From Limnohabitans sp031538885 (GTDB lineage: Bacteria; Pseudomonadota; Gammaproteobacteria; Burkholderiales; Burkholderiaceae_C), in the NCBI RefSeq assembly GCF_031538885.1, contig NZ_JAVKLW010000053.1, positions 41,265 through 105,264 on the forward strand: DNA of 64,000 nt, written 5' to 3'. Below are positions 41,972 through 51,359 of this stretch, one piece after another (position 1 is the stretch's first letter; every line of letters starts with the position of its first letter). The position numbers and the translations under genes were made by a program. The notes beneath the pieces are model-generated. The model worked only from the letters and a program-made list of their open reading frames with translations. It ran no database searches and had not been told where the DNA came from.

Positions 41972-42262
41972 TCAATCCGCTTTGAAGTATCCAGCCGCCG
42001 TGAAGTCTGGCTCTGCCATGAGTGCAAGCCATTCATCGCATTGTTTTGGTTTTTCACGAAACAAATCCACAAGGCTAGGTGACCATCGCGTGCCGCCAAG
42101 ACGCTCCTGCACAGCATCGGCAAATAGCTTTAACGCGTTCCAAAGAGCCTCCCCTCCCAACTCGTGCCGTACATCGTCTGCCAAATCTGGCTTGGCAAGC
42201 GTTCGGCAAATTGCTTGCACAACGAACTCGGATTTTTCTTCGCGCCAGTCTGCTGTCGGCAT
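41972..42262 (-). CDS. Phage protein of unknown function, antisense to the early operon
   Basis: 96 residues, AAGGAG in front of its ATG: DWREEKSEFVVQAICRTLA, then DDVRHELGGEALWNALKLF. Not recognised. It is the only confident leftward gene in the early rightward operon. Confidence 0.75.
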   Translation of the reverse strand: MPTADWREEKSEFVVQAICRTLAKPDLADDVRHELGGEALWNALKLFADAVQERLGGTRWSPSLVDLFREKPKQCDEWLALMAEPDFTAAGYFKAD

Positions 42263-42327
42263 GGTTGTTCTCCTTGAATCAAAGGCTCAATTTTACCTGC
42301 CGACCTTGAAATTTGGAATCAATACGA

Positions 42328-42573
42328 ATGACAACAAAGGAGTGTGAGCAATGCAAAAAAGCACAAACGAACAAGTGGCGTGGTGGTTATCAGATGCAGT
42401 GCGTCCAGTGCTGCGCCCGACTGGTTGCGTCAGCCAGACCGTCACGCCCGCATCAGGAGGCAATGCTGGCGGCAATAGCCAGATTCCCGAACGCACCCAC
42501 ACGCGAGGCGGTTTTGGACTGTCTGCAACGGAACTTTACGGGACACCACTCAACGCCGCCGAGCTTGCTTTGA
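42328..42573 (+). CDS. Small Cys-rich phage protein
   Basis: 81 residues. MTTKECEQCKKAQTNKWRGG then CVQCCARLVASARPSRPHQE fits a small zinc-ribbon family frequent in phages of this order. I start at 42328, where the family begins, not at 42313. Confidence 0.7.
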   Translation: MTTKECEQCKKAQTNKWRGGYQMQCVQCCARLVASARPSRPHQEAMLAAIARFPNAPTREAVLDCLQRNFTGHHSTPPSLL

Positions 42574-42628
42574 GCTATCCGCACGAGTTTGGCGAGATGG
42601 CTTGATTTGATTATTTTGGACATAAAAG

Positions 42629-42982
42629 ATGGCAACAAACCCTAAAAAATTCTTCGCTCTGGGACGCTTGAAGACAGGTGAGCGCAACAAAACCGAATCA
42701 GCCTACGAGGATTTTCTCAAAGTGCTGCAAGCGACTGGTGACGTGCTTTGGTTTCGCTTTGAGGGCGTGAAGCTGCGCCTTGCTGACAACACGTTCTACA
42801 CCCCTGACTTTGCTGTGATGCGTCGTAACGGGCAGATTGAGTTACACGAGGTAAAGGGCTTCTGGCAGGACGACGCAAGGGTAAAAATCAAAGTTGCCGC
42901 CGACTCCTACCCGTTTAAGTTCATTGCCGTGCGACCCAAGCCGAAAAAGGATGGCGGCGGTTGGCAGGTTGAGGAGTTCTGA
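42629..42982 (+). CDS. DUF1064 PD-(D/E)XK-like nuclease
   Basis: 117 residues. The core is YTPDFAVMRRNGQIELHEVKG (here Asp, then Glu and Lys of the nuclease triad), then KIKVAADSYPFKFIAV. DUF1064 proteins are predicted nucleases of phage replication or recombination. One base overlap with the next gene. Confidence 0.85.
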   Translation: MATNPKKFFALGRLKTGERNKTESAYEDFLKVLQATGDVLWFRFEGVKLRLADNTFYTPDFAVMRRNGQIELHEVKGFWQDDARVKIKVAADSYPFKFIAVRPKPKKDGGGWQVEEF

Positions 42983-43458
42983 TGGTGGCGCTTGATTCGT
43001 GGATGTACGGCGACCCTGAGAAGGTGGCGATTCACAAGCAGGAACAACAACTTAAAAAGAAAGATTCATTCATGCGCTACACGCCAAAGCAACTACCTCG
43101 TGACCTCGAAGATGCTGATCGGTTGCTGACAAAGTTTGGACTGTGGGCGCAAGACCGGTACAAGAAGCGGACGTGCGCCAGTGCCGAAGGCAAGTACAAG
43201 ATTCCTGACCCGCCTGACTTCATCCCTCCAAGCGCCTTGATGGCCGACTTCCGGGCGATGGACGTGCACCGAACCTTGCTGCTGGTGCCGCTCGCCTATC
43301 GTTGCGTGGTGCAAGCCCATTACATCCCCAAGCGTGAGCCAGAACACGCGCAGCGCAGCGCAATGCGGGTACCGCGCAAGACATGGGATGACACGCTCGT
43401 CGCGGGCGTGCGGATGTTTTGGAACAACTGGCGATTGAAAAGTCACGCCATCGATTGA
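42982..43458 (+). CDS. Phage protein before the packaging genes, possible antitermination-type protein
   Basis: 158 residues, basic, with RDLEDADRLLTKFGLWAQDR and VPLAYRCVVQAHYIPKRE. Not recognised with certainty. It is the last gene before the late region, the position of antitermination protein Q, and a terminator-like region follows; the function is a guess from location. Confidence 0.6.
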   Translation: MVALDSWMYGDPEKVAIHKQEQQLKKKDSFMRYTPKQLPRDLEDADRLLTKFGLWAQDRYKKRTCASAEGKYKIPDPPDFIPPSALMADFRAMDVHRTLLLVPLAYRCVVQAHYIPKREPEHAQRSAMRVPRKTWDDTLVAGVRMFWNNWRLKSHAID

Positions 43459-43487
43459 AAATCTGTGTTACACTTTCACCATCACAC

Positions 43488-43499
43488 GACGTATACGTC
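43488..43499. repeat. Perfect 12-base palindrome before the late region
   Basis: GACGTA-TACGTC, 30 bases after the preceding stop codon, in a gene-free gap of 162 bases. Confidence 0.6.
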
Positions 43500-43568
43500 C
43501 AGAGTAGTTTTGAACTTTTCAAAATTAGGGTTGCCTTGCGGCAGCCTTAACTCGCTCTAAAAATATCA

Positions 43569-43599
43569 ACCCGCCCAAGGCAACTTCGGCGGGTTTTTT
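43569..43599 (+). terminator. Terminator, TTCG type (copy 1)
   Basis: ACCCGCC... AAGGCAACTTC ... GGCGGGTTTTTT. The 31-base unit recurs exactly at 62855-62885. Stem CCCGCC/GGCGGG with T-run, just before terS. A late antiterminator would have to pass it. Confidence 0.85.
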
Positions 43600-43620
43600 C
43601 ATTCCTGAAGGATTTGCACC

Positions 43621-44049
43621 ATGCCCGGAGCCAAAGGGCGCTCCGGCGGTGCGCGCAAAGGCGCTGGACGCGCAACATTCAAACCAACAAGCGAGCAACG
43701 CGCACTCGTTGAAAAGCTTTCAGCGTTCGGCATTCGACTTGATGAAATGCCCGTGTTTGTCATGGGCGCGACGGGCAAGCCAATCAGCGAGCCAACGCTC
43801 AAAAAGTACTTCAAGAAGGAAATCGAGCATGGCAGGCTGAAAGCCAATTTCAAGGTGGCGAATGCGCTCTACAAAAACGCGGTCGAGGAAGGAAATACGA
43901 CCGCGCAAATTTTCTGGTTAAAAACCCAAGGCGGCTGGAGAGAGCCACAGCGCGTTGAACTGACGGGCAAAGACGGTGCGCCGCTAATCCCCACCAAACT
44001 AGACGACATGACTGATGAGCAACTCGCAGCGATTGCAGCAGGCGGCTAG
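43621..44049 (+). CDS. Terminase small subunit
   Basis: 142 residues. N-terminus GAKGRSGGARKGAGR, the common TerS lead, then an HTH-like region (PISEPTLKKYFKKEIEHG) and VANALYKNAVEEGNTTAQIFWLK, the usual oligomerisation helix. Overlaps TerL by 35 bases. Confidence 0.9.
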   Translation: MPGAKGRSGGARKGAGRATFKPTSEQRALVEKLSAFGIRLDEMPVFVMGATGKPISEPTLKKYFKKEIEHGRLKANFKVANALYKNAVEEGNTTAQIFWLKTQGGWREPQRVELTGKDGAPLIPTKLDDMTDEQLAAIAAGG

Positions 44050-45481
44050 GCTTCTGCTGGCGCGTAGGGCATCGCGTAAAGACCCCATTGCTTTTGCCGA
44101 GTTCGTCGATGTGCCTGGCAGGCCTGTAGGCCATGACGAAGATTGCGAGGATTTCCGCAAAGCTGAATCGAAGCTTGCCACGCATCACAAGCTGATCTTG
44201 GATGCGATGGAGCGCACCAGCCGCACGCCGCATGGACGCTTGATGATCTTTGCGCCGCCTGGCAGCGCAAAGTCGAGCTATGCGAGCGTGGTGTTTCCCG
44301 CTCACTACCTCGGGCGCGAGGCAAACCGCCGCGTAATTCTCGCGAGCTACGGTGACACACTGAGCCGTAAGATGGGGAGGCGTACTCGGGCCATCATCAA
44401 GCAAAAGCGATACGGGCAGGTGTTCAACACCGGCCTGTCTGCTGAATCTTCGGCGGCTCACGAGTTTGGGCTGACCAACGGCAGCGAGTACATGGCGGGC
44501 GGCATTCTGTCCGGCATCACCGGCAACCGCGCCCATGGCATCGTGATCGATGACCCCGTGAAAGGGCGCGAGGATGCAAACAGCGAGGCGGTCAGTCAAA
44601 AGACTTGGGACGCCTACAACGATGATTTAAAAACCCGCTTAGTGCCTGGCGGCTGGATCGTGTTGATCCAAACGCGGTGGAGCCAAAAGGACTTGGCTGG
44701 CCGCATCTTGCCCGACGAATGGAAGGGCGAGAGCGGGCCTATCAAATGCAAGGACGGGCAGACATGGGAAGTCCTGTGCCTGCAAGCCAAGTGCGAAACA
44801 GACAGTGATCCGCTGGGCCGCAAGCGCGGCGAGTATCTTTGGAAAGAATGGTTCGACGCCAAACACTGGGCGCAGTTTGAAAACCTGCCCATGACGTGGG
44901 CGAGCCTGTATCAGCAGATACCAAGCCCAGCCGAAGGCAGCTTGTTCGAGGTGGGCAACATCTTGACGGTGGACGCGATACCCGCTGGCTCGATCAAGCT
45001 GGCGCGTGGCTGGGACTTTGCATCAAGCAAGGACAAGGGCGACTACACGGTAGGCGTGAAGCTGGGCCGGTTGGCCGACGGCCGCTTTGTGATTGGCGAT
45101 GTGGTGCGCGGGCAGTGGGAGACGGACAAGCGCGATAGGTATTTGGTCAACACCGCCGCAAGCGACGGGAGGCCAGTGCTGCAAAGCATCCCTCAAGACC
45201 CCGGCTCCGCTGGCAAGTCGTTGATCTTGTATTTGACAAGGCGGCTTGCAGGGCACCGCGTTACATCCAGCCCCGAAACGGGCAAAAAAAAGACACGCGC
45301 CGAACCAGTGGCTGCACAGGTCAGCGCCGGCAATGTGTTGATGCTGCGTGGGCCTTGGAATACGGCACTGCTTGACGAGATGCGGTTATTCCCAAACGGC
45401 AGAAACGACGATCAAGTGGACGCACTTTCCCGGGCCTTCGCCGAGCTACTGCAAACGAAAAACACTTTTTTGGGGTTCTGA
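44015..45481 (+). CDS. Terminase large subunit
   Basis: 488 residues. ATPase: Walker A APPGSAKSS near residue 80, Walker B GIVIDDP near 175. RNase H-like nuclease: Asp in ARGWDFASSKDKGDYT near 331 and DDQVDALSRAF near 471. Drives packaging. One-base overlap with the portal gene. Confidence 0.95.
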   Translation: MSNSQRLQQAARLLLARRASRKDPIAFAEFVDVPGRPVGHDEDCEDFRKAESKLATHHKLILDAMERTSRTPHGRLMIFAPPGSAKSSYASVVFPAHYLGREANRRVILASYGDTLSRKMGRRTRAIIKQKRYGQVFNTGLSAESSAAHEFGLTNGSEYMAGGILSGITGNRAHGIVIDDPVKGREDANSEAVSQKTWDAYNDDLKTRLVPGGWIVLIQTRWSQKDLAGRILPDEWKGESGPIKCKDGQTWEVLCLQAKCETDSDPLGRKRGEYLWKEWFDAKHWAQFENLPMTWASLYQQIPSPAEGSLFEVGNILTVDAIPAGSIKLARGWDFASSKDKGDYTVGVKLGRLADGRFVIGDVVRGQWETDKRDRYLVNTAASDGRPVLQSIPQDPGSAGKSLILYLTRRLAGHRVTSSPETGKKKTRAEPVAAQVSAGNVLMLRGPWNTALLDEMRLFPNGRNDDQVDALSRAFAELLQTKNTFLGF

Positions 45482-47115
45482 TGTTCGACTTTTTCAATCG
45501 CTTCAAGCGTCCCGAGACGAGGGCTGATGCAACGCCCAAGAAGGGGCGCGCGGGGCTTTTGACGGCAGTAGACGGGAACGTGCACCCTGACAAGCCCGAG
45601 GCTGTGATTCGGATTGCGTTTGACCGCGCCTTCCAGCGTCCGGCACTGTTTGCCGAGCCGCGTACCACGGCAGCGATGGACGGCAAAGATGCGCCCGCCA
45701 ACGCCACCGACGCAAGCGACACGGGCATCATGGAAAACAAGGTGCAGCAGTCGCTCACCGGAAACCCTCAGCAAATGGCGTGGTTTTCTCAAGCGTCATT
45801 CATCGGTTACCAAGCGTGCGCGCTGCTGGCGCAGCACTGGCTGATCGAGAAAGCGTGCTCACAGCCAGCGGTTGACGCGGCGCGCAACGGCTACGACATC
45901 ACCATCAACGACGGAGAGAGTGGCCTAGACGATGTGGAGCGCCTTCGCGCCAATTCGCAAAAGTTGAAGGTCGCTGAATCGCTGGTCGAGTTCGGCACCA
46001 AGGCCCGCGTGTTCGGCGTGCGTATTGCCATGTGCGACTTTGGTCTTCGCGGCGCAGACCTAGAAGCCCCGTTCAATATCGACGGGGTGACGGCCGGCAG
46101 CTACAAAGGCATCAAGCAGTTCGACCCGTACTGGATCACGCCTGAGCTAACGCAAGACTCCATCGACCCGCTGTCGCTGGACTTCTATGAGCCGACTTAC
46201 TGGCGCGTGGGCTCGCAGCGCATCCATAAATCGCACCTCGTTGTCGTGCGTAACGGTCATGTGCCCGATATTTTGAAACCGACGTACTTTTACGGCGGCA
46301 TCCCCATCCCGCAGCTCATTCGGGACCGCGTGTACTCATCAGAGCAAATGGCAAACGAAGCGCCCAAGCTGGCAATGTCCAAGCGGTTGAACGTGCTCAA
46401 GTGCGACATGGAATCCGCCATGCTCAACCAAGCGGCGCTGGTCGAAAAACTCGAATTGTTCGGGCAAATCAGAGACAACCACGGAATCAAATTGGTGGGG
46501 CACGATGACGAGGTGTCGCAGATCGACACCTCACTTGCTGATCTTGATGAAGTGGTGATGACGCAATACCAGCTCGTCGCCGCCGCCGCTCGTGTACCAG
46601 CCACGAAACTGCTGGGCACCACGCCCAAGGGCTTCAACAGTTCCGGCGACTACGAGCAAAGCAGCTACCACGAAGAGTTGGAGAGCATCCAAGAGACGTT
46701 TTTCACGCCGCTACTCAATCGCCACTTTGAAGTTCTTTGCCGCTCTGAGCGCATCAGCGCCGATGTAAAGATCGAGTGGAAGCCATGCGACAGCCCGTCG
46801 GCCAAAGACCTCGCTGAGTTGCTCAAAAACCGTGCCGATATGGACGCGGCCTACGTAAACATGGGCGCACTGCTACCCGAGCAGGTGCACAACCGCTTGG
46901 TGAACGACCCCACCAGCGGCTACTCGGCGCTAGAAGGCGAACCCTATGAAGAAGTTAACCCTAACCCAAGCGAAGGCGCGGTGGGGAGCCAAGGCTCGCC
47001 CGAAGGTGGTGGAGGGGCTGCCCCTGCACCGTCCAGTGCAAGTGGAGCAACGCTACGCGGAAAGCCTGCAACGGCTGACCCTGCAACTCCAACAGGAAAC
47101 GCGCAGGGCGGTTGA
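45481..47115 (+). CDS. Portal protein (DUF1073)
   Basis: 544 residues of the DUF1073 portal group: MAWFSQASFIGYQACALLA, VFGVRIAMCDFG, FDPYWITPELTQDS, RVPATKLLGTTPKGFNSSGD, HEELESIQETFFTPLLNRH. The C-terminus is Gly/Ala/Pro-rich and overlaps the next gene by 170 bases. Confidence 0.92.
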   Translation: MFDFFNRFKRPETRADATPKKGRAGLLTAVDGNVHPDKPEAVIRIAFDRAFQRPALFAEPRTTAAMDGKDAPANATDASDTGIMENKVQQSLTGNPQQMAWFSQASFIGYQACALLAQHWLIEKACSQPAVDAARNGYDITINDGESGLDDVERLRANSQKLKVAESLVEFGTKARVFGVRIAMCDFGLRGADLEAPFNIDGVTAGSYKGIKQFDPYWITPELTQDSIDPLSLDFYEPTYWRVGSQRIHKSHLVVVRNGHVPDILKPTYFYGGIPIPQLIRDRVYSSEQMANEAPKLAMSKRLNVLKCDMESAMLNQAALVEKLELFGQIRDNHGIKLVGHDDEVSQIDTSLADLDEVVMTQYQLVAAAARVPATKLLGTTPKGFNSSGDYEQSSYHEELESIQETFFTPLLNRHFEVLCRSERISADVKIEWKPCDSPSAKDLAELLKNRADMDAAYVNMGALLPEQVHNRLVNDPTSGYSALEGEPYEEVNPNPSEGAVGSQGSPEGGGGAAPAPSSASGATLRGKPATADPATPTGNAQGG

Positions 47116-47812
47116 GCGCCTCTACAACGGCGACACAGCACAAGAGTTTTTTGCCGAAGACGCATCCATCGCGGCAGCGGTAAAAAAGGTCTTCAGCAAG
47201 CTGGCGGCTCGGTTCGACGAGTTGTTTTCGCTGAACGCCCCCAAGATGGCCGAAACCATGCTGAACGGCGTGGACAAGCAGTCCACCACCGCGTTGCATT
47301 CAAGCCTCTCGAAACTCACGGGCGGCATGAGCCTGAAAACCTCAGTGGTGTCGGGCGACATGAAACAGGTGATCGCAGCCAGCGTGTCCAACAACGTTGA
47401 TCTCATCAAGACCATCGCCAGCGAATATCTCGACGGCGTGAAGCAGGCGGTGAATCGCTCCATCGTCACAGGCAATGGATTGGCTGATCTTGTGCCTTTC
47501 CTCGACGCCTACGACAACAAAACACGCAACTATGCCAAAAATCTCGCGCTCGACCAGACGCGCAAGGCCTACACAGGCCTAAACAAAGGCCGCATGAAAA
47601 AGCTAGGCGTGAAGCAATTCACCTGGCTGCATTCGGCTGGTGGTCAGCACCCGCGTAAAGAGCACCAAGCCTTGAGCGGCCAAGTGTTTGACCTAGACGA
47701 CCCGCCCGTCATCGGTGTGATGTACGGCGAGGAGGTGCGCGGGCTGCCGGGGCATCTGCCCAACTGCAAATGCACCATGAAACCCGTCATTAAATTTGGA
47801 GATGAAGAGTGA
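46946..47812 (+). CDS. MuF-like head morphogenesis protein
   Basis: 288 residues. The C-terminal MuF signature is TWLHSAGGQHPRKEHQALSG, then GLPGHLPNCKCTMKPVI. Minor head protein tied to portal. Its first 170 bases overlap the portal gene in another frame, so the linker-rich portal C-terminus and this N-terminus share DNA. Confidence 0.9.
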   Translation: MKKLTLTQAKARWGAKARPKVVEGLPLHRPVQVEQRYAESLQRLTLQLQQETRRAVERLYNGDTAQEFFAEDASIAAAVKKVFSKLAARFDELFSLNAPKMAETMLNGVDKQSTTALHSSLSKLTGGMSLKTSVVSGDMKQVIAASVSNNVDLIKTIASEYLDGVKQAVNRSIVTGNGLADLVPFLDAYDNKTRNYAKNLALDQTRKAYTGLNKGRMKKLGVKQFTWLHSAGGQHPRKEHQALSGQVFDLDDPPVIGVMYGEEVRGLPGHLPNCKCTMKPVIKFGDEE

Positions 47813-49710
47813 ATCAGATAGGACAGACCATTACTGCTTCAATGGATGGCGGGTTCAATGAGTCTGACCATCCGCGAGGCGAGGGAGGTAAGTTTGGCCC
47901 TGGTGGTGGTTCGGTACCAAGCTCGAAATCCAAGATCACAGTTATCAGCGAAACATTGGGCACCACAGGAGCAACAACTGAACTTCGCAAAGCCGCAATG
48001 CAACACGCCGAAACGCATCTGATAGGCAAATCATTTAAGAACGCCAGAACTGGCGCTGATATTGAGGTCACTAGGCAAGGCATCAAGCACTCCCTAGCGG
48101 GGGCGAATGAAGCAGAAATCAGGCTCCTTCCACACCTTCCAGAAATATTAAAGAACGCCGAATATGTGGAGCAGATAAGAGACCGTAAAAACAGGCCAGA
48201 TATTAAGGCTGCTCATTTGTACAGAGCAAAAGTTGAATTATCTGGGAAGACGGAAACCGTTGGAGTTGTGGTGCGAGAAACGCACGACGGCCACAAGCAC
48301 TATGACCACTTCCTAACAAAAAGTGACCCTGCTCGTACATCTGGGGCCGCATCCGATGGGAAGTTGGGCGCTCCAGCCTCAGCAGGGTCGGAATGGATTT
48401 TACAAGCCTTCTTAAGGAAATACAACGCCATGGATACCGCCCGTCAACCAGACACCAACGGATGGGTGGAAATCAAAGGCAACCCAATCACAAAAACTGG
48501 GGTTTTTGAATATCTCGGCTCGTCCATGATGCCCGAGCTAGAGCCTAACAAGATTTACAAGGTGTATCGACCGCCAGAAGCGCTCAAGAACGAAGCCACG
48601 ATCAACAGCTTCAAGTTGCTGCCGTGGATTGATGACCACACGATGTTGAGTGAGGCCAAGGGCAACACCTCCACAGACGAAGTGGGCATCAAAGGTGTGA
48701 CAGGGGAAGAGTGCTACTTCGATGCCCCTTACTTACGAATCAACCTCAAGATTTTTTCTGAGGAACTTGCTTTGCTCATTCGGAGCGGCAAGAAAGAGTT
48801 ATCGGCGGGCTACACCTGCCGGTATGAGATGGCCGCTGGCGTTACGCCTGACGGCCAGCAGTACGACGCTATCCAAACCAACATCCGAGGTAACCACCTC
48901 GCCCTCGTAGAAGAAGGGCGAGCTGGCTCCGATGTGTCGGTTTTGGACGGTAAATGTTTTTTCACCATTGACGCAAAGGATAAAACCATGCCACCTGATA
49001 TGACCCAAGTCCACGCGCTGCTCACGCAGTTGATGGCACTCTTCTCGCCCGCTGCCAAAGCAGATGGAGACGACGCACCACCAGCAACGCCGCAAGGTGA
49101 TGCAGACCCCAAAAACCCAGCGGCAACGCCTGAAAACCCAGCCAATAAGCCGGGCGACGGTATTGATGCTGACCCATCAGCCAGCGGCGACCCTGAACGC
49201 GCCGAAGCCAAAGACGGCGACGATGAGGACGAAGACGAAGCAATGGACACCGCCATTGCCACCCTCAAATCCCAGCGCGACCGCGCTCCCAAAGCGCAAC
49301 GAACTGCGATGGATGCGGCAATCGCCGTGTTTGAGACCAAGCGAACCAACAAGCGCAACGCCATGGACGCACGTGTCCGAAACTTGGAGTCGCAAATTGC
49401 AAAGCTGGCAAAGCCTGCCGCGCACACTGCCATGGACGCCGCCGTCGTGGAAAAGGCCATCAACGCAAAGGCCTCCTTGGTGCGCCAGCTTGCCCCTGTT
49501 GTGGGCGCGTTCGATGCCGCCGACATGAGCTTGTCTCAAGTTGCTGAATACGGCTGCACAAAGCTGGGCCTCAAGCCTGCAAAAGGTCAGGAGTTGACCG
49601 CGATGGATGCGTACTTCGCAGGCCGTCAAAACAAGCCCGTAGTCGTCGTCCAAGCGCAAGACGCTGGTGACACAGCGGCCCTAGAAAACTTCCTCACAGG
49701 AGGCAAATAA
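47809..49710 (+). CDS. DUF2213-type capsid maturation protein with N-terminal LPD3/PBECR-like domain
   Basis: 633 residues. Residues about 60-175 (KNARTGADIEVTRQGIKHSL, LPHLPEILKNAEYVE, YRAKVELSGKTETVGVVVRE, YDHFL) resemble the LPD3/PBECR domains of phage polyvalent proteins and toxins, with a FNESDHPRGEGGKFGPGGG lead-in. Residues about 205-400 are DUF2213, a putative head maturation protease, and the acidic C-terminus (DGDDEDEDEAMD) looks like a scaffold. The lead domain is normally on MuF proteins or separate, so the fusion is unusual. Confidence 0.8.
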   Translation: MNQIGQTITASMDGGFNESDHPRGEGGKFGPGGGSVPSSKSKITVISETLGTTGATTELRKAAMQHAETHLIGKSFKNARTGADIEVTRQGIKHSLAGANEAEIRLLPHLPEILKNAEYVEQIRDRKNRPDIKAAHLYRAKVELSGKTETVGVVVRETHDGHKHYDHFLTKSDPARTSGAASDGKLGAPASAGSEWILQAFLRKYNAMDTARQPDTNGWVEIKGNPITKTGVFEYLGSSMMPELEPNKIYKVYRPPEALKNEATINSFKLLPWIDDHTMLSEAKGNTSTDEVGIKGVTGEECYFDAPYLRINLKIFSEELALLIRSGKKELSAGYTCRYEMAAGVTPDGQQYDAIQTNIRGNHLALVEEGRAGSDVSVLDGKCFFTIDAKDKTMPPDMTQVHALLTQLMALFSPAAKADGDDAPPATPQGDADPKNPAATPENPANKPGDGIDADPSASGDPERAEAKDGDDEDEDEAMDTAIATLKSQRDRAPKAQRTAMDAAIAVFETKRTNKRNAMDARVRNLESQIAKLAKPAAHTAMDAAVVEKAINAKASLVRQLAPVVGAFDAADMSLSQVAEYGCTKLGLKPAKGQELTAMDAYFAGRQNKPVVVVQAQDAGDTAALENFLTGGK

Positions 49711-49712
49711 TC

Positions 49713-50210
49713 ATGGCATTCCAACAAGCAATGCAGCAGTTCGCCGCTGCTGGTTTCCCTGGTCAAATCGCGTTCGACGGCCCAACACGCGCACGCCAAT
49801 TCATACTCAACAGCGCGGGCGCAACACCGAACGTGGTGGGCTATGCCTTCACCATGGTGTCCGAGGGCATCGCCCGCGCTGGCGGTACTGGCGCGTTCGC
49901 CGGTCTGCTGTCCAACCCGCTCGCGCTGGGTAGCGCAGGCACCGCCGCTGGCGGCACATTGGCGGCCACGCTGACCGTGGCAGATGGCACCCGAGGGCAG
50001 CTTTTGAGCATGGGCTTCATGTGGGTGATGCTCACCAACGCCTCGGCCAACATCGGCGACGTGGTGCAGTTCAACCAAACAACGGGCGCACTGTCGTCCA
50101 AAGCCGCAGGCTCCACAGCCGACGCGGGCAACACCCTGATCCCAAACTGCACCATCGACACCTACACCGTGTCAGCTGCTGGTTTGGCACTCGTCAAACT
50201 CATAAATTAA
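49713..50210 (+). CDS. Head decoration / structural cement protein
   Basis: 165 residues, Ala/Gly/Thr-rich, beta-type. ATPNVVGYAFTMVSEGIARA, FAGLLSNPLALGSAG, GQLLSMGFMWVMLTNASANI. This family lies just before the DUF2184 capsid gene in related phages. Function by position. Confidence 0.75.
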   Translation: MAFQQAMQQFAAAGFPGQIAFDGPTRARQFILNSAGATPNVVGYAFTMVSEGIARAGGTGAFAGLLSNPLALGSAGTAAGGTLAATLTVADGTRGQLLSMGFMWVMLTNASANIGDVVQFNQTTGALSSKAAGSTADAGNTLIPNCTIDTYTVSAAGLALVKLIN

Positions 50211-50222
50211 GGGGCACTCACA

Positions 50223-51335
50223 ATGAATGCACGAATTAAAGCTACACCAACCCGCCAGTACATCGCCCCGCGCAATGTCCGCGCTATGGACATAGCCATC
50301 GCCACCAAAGCCGCACAAAACGTTGAGTTCTTGGGCCGCTTGGGTATTGGCACGGATTCGTCTGTGGCCCACGCCATGGACGCCATCGCACAGCCCCTGT
50401 CCACGCCTAGCTTGGACGCTGCTGCTCAGTTCTTGCAGGTCTTCATGCCCGGCTTCGTTGCCGTGGCTATGCAGCCCCGAAAGATTGATGAGTTGATCGG
50501 TATGTCCACCGTTGGCGAATGGCACATGGAAGAGATCGTTCAAGGGTTCGTCGAGCAAGCTGGCAACGCTGTCCTGTACAGCGACAACAGCAATATCCCG
50601 CTGGCCAACATCAACTCCCAATTCGAACGTCGCTCCATCGTCCGCTTCGAGCAGGGCATGCAAGTGGGCATCCAAGAAGGGCGCGTCGCAGGCGAGCAAG
50701 GCCTGAACATGGAAGACATGAAGCGCCAGGCTGTGATCATTTCTTTGGAGCAACGCCGCAACCAAGTGGGTTTCTACGGCTACAACAACGGCACCAACCG
50801 CACTTACGGGTTCCTTAACGACCCCTCCATCAGCGCCTACGTCACACTGCCAAACGGCGCATCGGGCAACCCTTTGTGGTCTGGAAAAACGTACCTCGAA
50901 ATCATCGCCGACCTCCGTTTGATGATGAAAACCTTGCGCGTGCAAACCAAGGGTTCAATCGACCCCAAGTCCACCAACGTCACGCTGGCATTGCCTGTGG
51001 CAGCGCACGACTACCTGTCTGTGGTCAACGTGCAGGGCACAGCATCGGTGCAAGACTGGATCACCACCACCTATCCAAAGACACGCATCATCAGCGCCCC
51101 AGAGATGGACTTGGCCAACGGCGGTGTGAACGCTGCGTACCTGTACGCCGAATCGTGGGGCGTAGAGGATGCCAGCACAGATAACAGCGCCGTTTGGGTG
51201 CAAATGGTGCCCACCAAGTACATGCTGACAGGTGTGGAGCAACGTGCTAAAGGTCGCGTAGAAGACGCTGTCAACGCCACCGCAGGTGCGATGCTCAAGC
51301 GTCCATTGGCCGTGGCGCGATTCTCGGGCCTATAA
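50223..51335 (+). CDS. Major capsid protein (DUF2184)
   Basis: 370 residues with the DUF2184 signatures FVEQAGNAVLYSDNSNIPLA, GLNMEDMKRQAVIISLEQRR and YGYNNGTNRTYGFLNDP; HK97-type fold expected. Followed by tandem terminators. Likely the most abundant virion protein. Confidence 0.93.
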   Translation: MNARIKATPTRQYIAPRNVRAMDIAIATKAAQNVEFLGRLGIGTDSSVAHAMDAIAQPLSTPSLDAAAQFLQVFMPGFVAVAMQPRKIDELIGMSTVGEWHMEEIVQGFVEQAGNAVLYSDNSNIPLANINSQFERRSIVRFEQGMQVGIQEGRVAGEQGLNMEDMKRQAVIISLEQRRNQVGFYGYNNGTNRTYGFLNDPSISAYVTLPNGASGNPLWSGKTYLEIIADLRLMMKTLRVQTKGSIDPKSTNVTLALPVAAHDYLSVVNVQGTASVQDWITTTYPKTRIISAPEMDLANGGVNAAYLYAESWGVEDASTDNSAVWVQMVPTKYMLTGVEQRAKGRVEDAVNATAGAMLKRPLAVARFSGL

Positions 51336-51359
51336 CAACAAGACCGACCCAACCAAGAA

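Noticed and set aside
48810..49526. 238-codon minus-strand frame opposite the DUF2213 gene
   Set aside because: Ser/Ala-rich antisense shadow of the acidic scaffold-like region.
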